Source: Synchiropus splendidus
Lineage: Eukaryota > Chordata > Actinopteri > Syngnathiformes > Callionymidae
NCBI RefSeq assembly: GCF_027744825.2
Contig: NC_071339.1
Location: 24,739,501-24,803,500, forward strand
Direction of reading: 5' to 3'
Length of the DNA stretch: 64,000 nucleotides
A program made the position numbers and the translations under genes. Shown here one piece after another: positions 39,459-46,339 of this stretch. The notes below the pieces were generated by a model. That model searched no databases and was not told where the DNA came from. It saw only the letters and a list, made by a program, of their open reading frames with translations. Position 1 is the first letter of the stretch. Each line of letters opens with the position of its first letter.

Positions 39459-40580
39459 ATGACTACGGAGAGGTTTTTAATAGCAGGTCTAGACCTCTTT
39501 GAGATCAATAATATGAAGAAGACAAAAAACAAAAGATTTGACAAAACTGAATTTAGGAAAACCTGGTTCCCCATCCTAAGCAACATTCAGTACCCACAGC
39601 TCAGATGGCAACCCAATGACCCTGAGTATTTTAATTTAAGTATTACAGGATACCAAAAATGCTTTCGTGCACCTAATTTGAAACCTGAGGCGGTATACAG
39701 TCATGATTCTAATCCATGCGATCCACACCTCTGGGGTTATATTCCGTGTAATACCTCCAGATGTTTTAATGGATCTCGAATAGCTAAACAATTAAAAAGA
39801 AAACATGAGTCCTATTTTACCACAAGGTGGAGGACACATGGTATACTGTCGAAAAATAGGGAAGAAATGTGTGGACGACTAGGAGTCCATGTAGCCGTAC
39901 CACACTGGCCAAAAGTAGCAGCTCCATTCGGGTTTCTGGAAAGCATAAACCCGGGATTCTTAATGTACAATCGCTATGAAACATACCGGGATCAGCTATG
40001 TGATAAAGACAATGTGCATGCTAAATCACGGACACAGGTATACTCTATAGATGATAGGATTCTTTCAAAAATATCCTATGCCGAAACATCCCCACTAGGA
40101 AATAGGAGTTGTGTCTATGAAGATTATAGTGCCCCTAAGATTGATACAACTCAAGATATATTTGCTTGTGAAAAATTGGACGACTATTGGCATATTGTAC
40201 GTGATTTCCGCACTAAAACCCCGACAGCAGGATGGTTAGGATTCATAGGTATGGTAGCAGAAGCGACGGTGTATGGGGTAGGACAAGGAGTTCTAGACAC
40301 GGTAGACGCCGTGTGGGAAATAATTGAATTAATGTGGTGGTACATAAAATGGATACTTATTGTGTTAGCAGTCCTCATAGGTCTTGCTGCAATCTCTAAA
40401 GTAGTCACCTCATGTCGGTGTTTTAACAGTATATGCTGCTATCCGTGCCGTGCAGCCAGCAGACGAAAAGATAGACAAGAAAGAGAGTTCTTGAAGAAAG
40501 CTCTTCGAGACGTTAAGGAAGACATAAGGAAAAAGAAACAAGGAAAATGGAAAAAATCATCGGACGAAGGCTATAGTTAA
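39459..40580 (+). pseudogene. env: env, membrane-anchored C-terminal part
   Basis: The segment is open for 373 codons; homology probably runs on without a break from the TGA at 39,393, and the ATG at 39,459 is just the first in this piece. It is Cys-rich, with a Gly-rich amphipathic region at ~257-285. One strong membrane span lies at ~295-316 (WILIVLAVLIGLAAI). It is followed by a cluster of five Cys (319-330) that could be palmitoylated, and a ~43-residue Lys/Arg-rich tail containing IRKKKQGKWKK. Foamy Env proteins carry a dilysine ER-retrieval signal at the tail; here the lysines lie farther from the end, so I only note the similarity. The stop codon (40,578-40,580) lies inside a perfect palindrome. 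Confidence 0.8.
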
Positions 40581-40601
40581 CTATAGCCTTCGTCCGATGA
40601 T
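40556..40601. repeat. Perfect 46-bp palindrome over the env stop
   Basis: Two 23-base arms (40,556-40,578 and 40,579-40,601) are exact reverse complements with no spacer, centred on GTTAAC. The left arm encodes the last env codons and the TAA begins in it. In RNA it would form a ~20-bp hairpin. It lies ~35 bp before the splice acceptor of the next gene. No such element is standard in retroviruses at this place. It could be an RNA signal for splicing, export or stability, or the footprint of a fold-back replication error. Confidence 0.9.
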
Positions 40602-40621
40602 AGTAGTTTAACTCAGGGACC

Positions 40622-40638
40622 TTGCTTATGTCTTACAG
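40622..40638 (+). promoter_or_regulatory. Splice acceptor for the accessory module
   Basis: TTGCTTATGTCTTACAG is a pyrimidine-rich tract ending in CAG, two bases before the ATG of the first accessory ORF. That is the arrangement expected for a subgenomic mRNA spliced from the LTR donor. Confidence 0.65.
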
Positions 40639-40640
40639 AT

Positions 40641-41225
40641 ATGAAGACCAAGGTATCGGCTACAAAAGTACCTGAGGGGGAAGCGAATAAGGAAAACCTC
40701 AGGATTAAATTTATGACCTTAATATGGGTGTTCGGCACCATCATAATAATATATGAATCACTTAATTTTAAAATTACCTACTTCTCCAACAGAGAAGATT
40801 GGTGTCAGAGAACAAACATTACTCTTTGTAGATCCATAACCACTCAGAGTACTTATAGATCTCTACTGGAATGGAGAAAGGTTGAAACAACCACTATAAT
40901 AACAGAAAAATACATCCTAATCAGTGCCAAGGCATTGGTTTATGACATCACTGTAGGATTGACTAAATGGCAAAATGATACAATGTTACAGAACGATACA
41001 CTGAGCTCCATGGCTTATTACCCACGTTACATTAAACACCCAAAAGTGTTTGAACACTGCACGGATCCAGGAGATAGTGTTTGGACTATCATCTGGATGA
41101 TGCTGACATGGGCATACATTGGAGCAGACATGCTGATGTTCCATCTACGTCAACAGGAAACTGAAGGTAACACCTCCATCTACAAGCACACAGGCAAAGC
41201 TGTGCAGGAAGTATCTCACATTTAG
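40641..41225 (+). CDS. Accessory ORF A: probable two-pass membrane glycoprotein
   Basis: 194 codons, intact, with an ATG two bases after a strong splice acceptor. I do not recognise a family. The N-terminus is charged (residues 1-23), followed by a hydrophobic span at ~24-39. A ~105-residue loop has sequons at N59, N112 and N118 and Cys at 55, 63 and 140. A second span lies at ~147-167 and a 27-residue tail at the end. With the positive N-terminus inside, the sequon-bearing loop would face the lumen or cell surface and both ends the cytosol. It is followed 11 bp later by ORF B, so both could come from one transcript. Position between env and LTR is where foamy viruses encode Tas/Bet, but nothing here resembles those. 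It is intact, in contrast to gag, pol and env. Function unknown. Confidence 0.7.
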   Translation: MKTKVSATKVPEGEANKENLRIKFMTLIWVFGTIIIIYESLNFKITYFSNREDWCQRTNITLCRSITTQSTYRSLLEWRKVETTTIITEKYILISAKALVYDITVGLTKWQNDTMLQNDTLSSMAYYPRYIKHPKVFEHCTDPGDSVWTIIWMMLTWAYIGADMLMFHLRQQETEGNTSIYKHTGKAVQEVSHI

Positions 41226-41236
41226 TCGCACTGAGC

Positions 41237-41887
41237 ATGGCAAGCAACCAGACGAACAACACCAGGTATGACCCAGCAAATCCTCCTCAGGTAGGGACAG
41301 ATTTTATTGATCTTATGATACTGTCCATGTTACAAGTAGTATTTGTTCCTCCATTACACAAGCAAAAAACTTGCCTAGGGTGCATCTTCGGATTAGTAGT
41401 AGGATGCATTCGTTTTTTAGTTAGGAAAGTAACCCCTTTACACACATCATTCGGCCTCATTGGAGTCGCTGCATTGAATCTTAATCCTCAGAAACCGTGG
41501 CTTTGGCCGACCGCGGTCACCGTAGTATACATTCTGGACAGTTTGTACACCGAATTGACTTTACTATTTTGCACAGATTCTCAGTGCACCTATTGCAATA
41601 TAGCAGGGACAGTGATATATCTTATACTCATAGGTTTATTGCTGACATTAATTTGGTCAACCATGGGGAGGTATAAAAAGGCAGCACTATATCTTACAGG
41701 ACAATGGATGATTCTGATGATATGGGTCCTGATTAAAAAATTAGCTGGAGGAACTTCCTTGTATGTCTCTATGTTTTATATAGGTTATCTGATGGGGACT
41801 TGTTATCCCATGAAACTATGGAAAACTCCTAACGACATTAGGTTGTTTGGAATGGCGTCTGCTGTTAGTAGACCTTCTCAAAATTGA
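41237..41887 (+). CDS. Accessory ORF B: multipass membrane protein
   Basis: 216 codons, intact, with a good start context (A at -3, G at +4) 11 bp after ORF A. I do not recognise a family. Hydrophobic segments lie at about residues 23-40, 46-62, 67-82, 91-111, 121-141, 148-166 and 173-190, giving five to seven possible spans, with short basic loops such as RKV and GRYKK. Paired cysteines (CLGC at 46-49, CTDSQC-TYC at 112-120) stand in or beside loops. Sequons occur at N4 and N7. Polytopic proteins are almost unknown among retroviral accessory genes; a captured host gene or a viroporin-like or receptor-like protein are possibilities, neither shown by sequence. Ten bases separate it from ORF C. 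Function unknown. Confidence 0.7.
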   Translation: MASNQTNNTRYDPANPPQVGTDFIDLMILSMLQVVFVPPLHKQKTCLGCIFGLVVGCIRFLVRKVTPLHTSFGLIGVAALNLNPQKPWLWPTAVTVVYILDSLYTELTLLFCTDSQCTYCNIAGTVIYLILIGLLLTLIWSTMGRYKKAALYLTGQWMILMIWVLIKKLAGGTSLYVSMFYIGYLMGTCYPMKLWKTPNDIRLFGMASAVSRPSQN

Positions 41888-41890
41888 CAT

Positions 41891-41908
41891 TTTGTAATGT
41901 TTCTGCAG
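41891..41908 (+). promoter_or_regulatory. Candidate splice acceptor at the start of ORF C
   Basis: A T-rich run ending in TTTCTGCAG|G overlaps the first codons of ORF C. Splicing here would remove the ORF's own ATG and fuse the frame to an upstream exon, a mechanism foamy viruses use to make Bet. Confidence 0.45.
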
Positions 41909-43864
41909 GGCCCAATTGTGATTACGGACGGGAACGACAAGGCGGATCAATGGGATCCATGGGGCACAAAGGAGACGAATGTGCTGTTAGCTCTGGATGT
42001 GATCATGGAGCCCCTTGATCCTAAAACCAAAGTCCGCCCTGCAGACATAGGACGCCGTAGGGTTTTTAGTTGGGGACCCTCCACCAAAATGATTGAATAT
42101 TGGAGGAATAAGCCCCTCATGAGATTTACAGCAAAAGTATCACGCGGCGTCGTCACCCAAGAACAACGAAAGAAGGTCCAAAAGATATGGGTGCCCCTGG
42201 AAATCAAACCATCGAGAAAGATCGTGTGGTCATTTGAAAAAGAGACCCCGTTCATCCTCCAGGCATGGCCACGTTTCGTGGTAATGTGCCAGGAGAATGA
42301 GCCATTAGTACACTGGCTTCCAGTGGTATGTGCCGAACACTGGGAGTTCACGTTCCCAGGGGATGATAAGCTGCCCCCATTGACCACGTACGCCCTTAGG
42401 GTGTACCACTGTACTATAGGACCTGGGCAGACATCCTGGATTGAACAGGGAGGATTTCATCCTCCATATGTGGTGCAGGGAATGTTGTTGAAAACGGAAC
42501 AGGTGGGAGAAGTGTATGATAAAGATTTGGGGTTCATTAGTCCCGCTAGACCTTGGGGGCCGGGAAACATACAGCCAGGTTACCGACGTCCAGGGGACCA
42601 GATTCACCTCTGTGACCCAAACTTACTGATGGTGACTCAGTGGCAAAGAGACGCTGTGAGCGTGTATGAGGACTGGGAGGACTTGATACTCAGTGAACAT
42701 GGTAGATTATGGCATGGGGGGTATAGTCTACACCATTATCAGGGAGGATTTTGCCCTCGTGTTTACTTCGAGTGGATGAGCGAATTATTGAAAAATAGAA
42801 CAACAGTGCCCACCGCATTGGGGTGGCATGTTCAAGGACCAGTCTCATGGCAGAATTTTGCCCAACTGGTAATAAGCGGAAATGAGAAAGAAGCTCTGGC
42901 TGTGTTGAAGGGAGAACGTGACTGGAAGCGCCCTGCTATGCTCGAGCAGCACAAGCAGAGATTTAGGCGCGGTGGGAGGCCCTTTCCTCGGAGAACAAAT
43001 CCGGCGAGACGCTGGGTAGAGAGAGCTGCGACATCCAGAAGCGGTTGGGTATTTCAGTTTGCTTCGCCTCCTGGGCAGGGGAACAACTGTCTGCCTGATA
43101 AAGGACCATCTGCTAACTCGGATTCGGGAGCTACTCCCGCCCCAAGGGCACCCAGACGTCCAAGGGCCTCCGTGTCCGTACCAACGTACGTACACCTGCA
43201 GTCCTTTCCCCGATCACAGCAGAGTGACACCTCGCTAACTGAAGGTGAGACGGATGAAGAAAATCCGAAAGATCAATCAAAATCTCCGGAAGACACCGGT
43301 GAAACAAATTGCAACTATTGTGAAGGTAATGTAATGACTCTCAAAAATCTACTCCTATGTAAACATGAGGGCCATGTCCTGAAAAATTGTCATCAATGTG
43401 GGTTAAATATGATAAAAAACAAATTTGTCTTCCCAGACTCAAAACAGCTCACAGATGTCCCAGCTAATGTTACCTCCACAGGGTCGGCTGACCCTGTGAA
43501 CACATCTTCAGGGTCGGCTGATCCTGTGAACACATCATCTCCGGTGCGTCCGAATACCCCCAGAGTTTCGACCCCTGTTACGCCTGAGCGGAACGAATAC
43601 TCTCCTACCACCCCCCGAGATGAGAGTCCAGATCCCACCATGCCTAATCGTCCGAGCAGAGGAAGCGACCTCACTCCTCCTTCAACGCACGCCGCCGCGA
43701 CATCTACCGGTAGAGGCAAGGAGTCTGCACAGAAATTGTTCGATTACTATATGAATGTGCTGAGAAGGCTGAAGGAGGAAGATTTGAAGGAGCTTGAGTC
43801 CCGAATGAATGAAAGAGATGAAAAAGATGAAGAAGATGAATCAATGGACTTAGACAAATGGTGA
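41897..43864 (+). CDS. Accessory ORF C: large transactivator-like protein
   Basis: 655 codons, intact. The N-terminal ~340 residues form a Trp-rich, apparently globular domain. A basic patch (RFRRGGRPFPRR and RR, ~355-372) could bind nucleic acid or act as a nuclear signal. A Ser/Pro-rich linker follows, then a Cys/His cluster at C472, C475, C488, H490, H493, C498 and C501, spaced like a small zinc-binding fold. Two tandem 10-residue repeats (GSADPVNTSS, 43,481-43,540) come next. The C-terminus (~608-655) is helical and very acidic. A basic centre with an acidic end, encoded just before the 3' LTR, matches the layout of foamy Tas transactivators, though it is more than twice their length. Homology is not established. 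A splice acceptor (TTTCTGCAG, 41,907-41,908) lies 8 bp inside the ORF, so the expressed protein may start from a spliced upstream exon or the ATG at 42,005. Confidence 0.7.
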   Translation: MFLQGPIVITDGNDKADQWDPWGTKETNVLLALDVIMEPLDPKTKVRPADIGRRRVFSWGPSTKMIEYWRNKPLMRFTAKVSRGVVTQEQRKKVQKIWVPLEIKPSRKIVWSFEKETPFILQAWPRFVVMCQENEPLVHWLPVVCAEHWEFTFPGDDKLPPLTTYALRVYHCTIGPGQTSWIEQGGFHPPYVVQGMLLKTEQVGEVYDKDLGFISPARPWGPGNIQPGYRRPGDQIHLCDPNLLMVTQWQRDAVSVYEDWEDLILSEHGRLWHGGYSLHHYQGGFCPRVYFEWMSELLKNRTTVPTALGWHVQGPVSWQNFAQLVISGNEKEALAVLKGERDWKRPAMLEQHKQRFRRGGRPFPRRTNPARRWVERAATSRSGWVFQFASPPGQGNNCLPDKGPSANSDSGATPAPRAPRRPRASVSVPTYVHLQSFPRSQQSDTSLTEGETDEENPKDQSKSPEDTGETNCNYCEGNVMTLKNLLLCKHEGHVLKNCHQCGLNMIKNKFVFPDSKQLTDVPANVTSTGSADPVNTSSGSADPVNTSSPVRPNTPRVSTPVTPERNEYSPTTPRDESPDPTMPNRPSRGSDLTPPSTHAAATSTGRGKESAQKLFDYYMNVLRRLKEEDLKELESRMNERDEKDEEDESMDLDKW

Positions 43865-43875
43865 AGGAGGATATT

Positions 43876-43887
43876 TTGGGAGGGGGA
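43876..43887 (+). promoter_or_regulatory. Polypurine tract
   Basis: TTGGGAGGGGGA ends directly at the TG that opens the 3' LTR, eleven bases after the ORF C stop. It would prime plus-strand DNA synthesis. Confidence 0.85.
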
Positions 43888-44336
43888 TGTTGTATATACT
43901 GGAAAATCGAAAATATTATAACCATGCTTTGCACTTATTATGAGCACTTATTGAACCTGTATGCTTTGCACTTTTGAACTTACAAGCAGGGCATGCTCTA
44001 ACCTCAGGGTGAATTTGTAAGCAGAACATGTTTTTAAGCCGAGCTTGCGATTATGGTTAACACTTAGAAGGAACGTTGTATTAATAGAACATTGTGGTCT
44101 TCACTTAGAACATAAGTTACATTTATCAAAACAATGAAACTAACACTCAGCATGTTCAATGAATCTAAAACATCTGCATAAGACATAAGGGGTGTCTCTA
44201 ATGAAGTTAAAACTTTCCACTAAGGACGACAGCAAGAACACGTGATGAAAATTAAAACTTTCCACTGAAGATGACAAGAACACGTCACCCATTAATGACG
44301 CACTGGGGGATTGTTTATTGAAATCGGCAATGTTGC

Positions 44337-44343
44337 TATAAAG
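44337..44343 (+). promoter_or_regulatory. TATA box of the 3' LTR
   Basis: TATAAAG at the position matching TATAAAT in the 5' LTR. It could drive transcription out into the right satellite block if active. Confidence 0.6.
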
Positions 44344-44647
44344 GTCTAGGATAAACTGACCTCTCGCTCTCGCTCTTGTTCCACGCTTTTGGCTTCATCC
44401 GTTTGCTGTAAGGTCTTGTATCTTAACTTGGGACGGTGCTCTTGCTCTTGCTCTTAGGCCATTTGATTTAACTCTTTTTGTTGTTCTCTTATGGTTTTTT
44501 ATTATTGATTGGTTGATTTTTATGATTAATTCTTTTGACTAAATCTCTTTTATTGCATATACTTTGAATATATTTTTAGGATCTTTGACTTAATCCTTTT
44601 TATTGTGTATGCATTTTGATTATATGATTTTTGACATTTATGTATGT

Positions 44648-44704
44648 GCACTAGCGTCTGGCAGTGCCTTTGACTTTGTTGGGTATTAGCGTCTGGCAAT
44701 ACCC
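44648..44704 (+). other. Twin RNA hairpins, 3' LTR copy
   Basis: Same pair as in the 5' LTR: stems GCACT/AGTGC and GGGTATT/AATACCC around the identical loop AGCGTCTGGC. Unchanged although surrounding bases have diverged. Confidence 0.6.
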
Positions 44705-44874
44705 TTGAGTTCATTGATGTTTATTGATTTTATTGTTTTTATTATCCTTTTTTGAATTTTATAGTTTTATTACCCTTTTATCATTTTTGTATTGAATTTT
44801 GTTCTTTATTGATTTTACTGTTTTGTTATCCTTTTTATCAATTTTTTGGAGAAATACTTTTGATATAAAAACAA

Positions 44875-44880
44875 AATAAA
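44875..44880 (+). terminator. Poly(A) signal of the provirus
   Basis: AATAAA in the 3' LTR after a long T-rich tract; expected to direct the 3' end of viral transcripts shortly downstream. Confidence 0.65.
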
Positions 44881-46339
44881 ACTGAGTACGAATTAAGTAC
44901 TGAAAAGGCACAACGGCATTGATCCCTGACTACTAAAGAATCGACTGGCTCCTGTACTACCATCAACTGGGTTATAGGTGAGTTAATGCTGGATTGAATT
45001 AATGTTTGATTCCCTTTCCTGTGCACATGTAGTGAATGTCTCGCCTGGTAGCATTATTCCATCCTGAATTATTATGTCAATGATAAAGTGGTAGTTCAGA
45101 AGGCTGAGGTAATATTTTATTGAAGGAATGGATTGAGGATCTAATCATGTGTCCCTAAACGAAGCTAAGTAAAGAGACTACGGTAGAAGGTGTAGCATTG
45201 TAAGGTCAAGAACCTGTTTCTCAACAGGTCGGGCGAATTAAATAACCCGCTCAGTGAAGCGCCGACACTACTCACTAATATAATAGGTGAAGTTGATACA
45301 TCTATTATAGTTTTAGAACCGTGTCTGCAACAAGAGGCTGACTGAGTTGACCACACGAGGGGGCCCTTTACCAGAGAGGCAAAGGGAGGTAGTGTACTCG
45401 GAACTAGGGACGGCTTGTTACAGCCAATTGCCCTGCACACAAAACCTTGAAATCCAAACCCGAGCGACATGAGATAAGGTGGATTCCGGAACGCCAAACA
45501 TAAAAAAGTTGATAACTTAGGAAAAACACTTCAGACAGCTCAGATTTGATGTGCAACTACTAGAAAGACCCTTTCTGCTATAGTGGGAGGTGAAAATTTA
45601 ATGTTCTGAAGCTTCCCTGCAAAGTTATGGCACAATGCAGAAAACGCGTTTTCAGCCTGAGATAAGGTCGATTCCGGAACGCCAAATTTAAAAATGTTGA
45701 TAACTTTGACAAAACACTTCAGACATCTTAGATTTGATGTGCAACTACTAGAAAGACCCTTTCTGCTATAGTGGGAGGTGAAAATTTCATGTTCTGAAGC
45801 TTCCCTGCAAAGTTATTGCACAATACAGAAAACGCGTTTTCAAACTGAGATTACGTCGATTCCGGAACGCCAAACATGAAAATGTTTATAACTTTGAAAA
45901 ACACTTCAGACAGCTTAGATTTGATGTGCAACTACTAGAAAGACCCTTTCTGCTATAGTGGCAGGTGAAAATTTAATGTTCTGATGTTTCATTGCAAAGT
46001 TATGGGACAATGCGTAAAACGCGTGTTCAGCCTGAGACAAGGTCGATTCCGGAATGCCAAACATAAAAAAGTTGATAACTTTGGTAAAACACTTCAGACA
46101 GCTTAGATTTGATGTGCAACTACTAGAAAGACCCTTTCTGCTATAGTGGGAGGTGGAAATTTCATGTTCTGAAGCTTCCCTGCAAAGTTATGGCACAATG
46201 CAGAAAACGCGTTTTCAGCCTGAGATAAGGTCGATTTCGGACGCAAAATATAAAAACGTTGATAACTTTGACAAAACACTTCAGACAGCTTAGATTTGAT
46301 GTGCAACTACTAGAAAGACCCTTTCTGCGAAAGTGGGAG

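Larger units (their letters stand above)
29025..45469 (+). mobile_element. Endogenous retrovirus, foamy-like, LTR to LTR
   Basis: This is a provirus of about 16.4 kb inserted in the satellite. It has a 5' LTR lacking its first ~105 bp, a tRNA-Lys3 primer site, gag, pol, env, three downstream ORFs, a polypurine tract and a complete 1,582-bp 3' LTR. Foamy-like traits are long LTRs, a Gag without CCHC knuckles, a separate pol start overlapping the gag stop, and extra genes after env. Traits that do not fit are the Lys3 primer site, an env region of ~4.7 kb and two membrane-protein ORFs. gag, pol and env are all broken by stops or frameshifts, so it is not replication-competent as it stands. The LTRs differ by roughly 3-5% by eye. 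Assignment as an ERV is certain; the foamy-like placement is an inference that an RT tree should test. Confidence 0.95.
43888..45469 (+). repeat. 3' LTR, complete (1,582 bp)
   Basis: Starts TGTTG after the polypurine tract and ends CGACA before satellite sequence, so it has standard TG...CA ends with a short inverted repeat. Signals are an enhancer-like 45-bp repeat (44,207-44,296), TATAAAG (44,337-44,343), the twin hairpins (44,648-44,704), AATAAA (44,875-44,880) and U5 hairpins. The first 105 bp have no counterpart in the truncated 5' LTR. A T-rich stretch of ~75 bp near 44,755-44,830 looks like an internal duplication absent from the 5' copy. The length is in the foamy range (over 1 kb) and well above most gamma- or betaretroviral LTRs. 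Confidence 0.95.

Noticed and set aside
41947..42387. Minus-strand ORFs across ORF C (also 42,305-42,607, 42,845-43,195 and 43,393-43,719)
   Set aside because: Shadows of the 655-codon plus-strand frame, with no features of their own.
45466..45474. Target-site duplication
   Set aside because: The right flank begins TGAG, but the left LTR end and its flank are deleted and rearranged, so no duplication can be verified.
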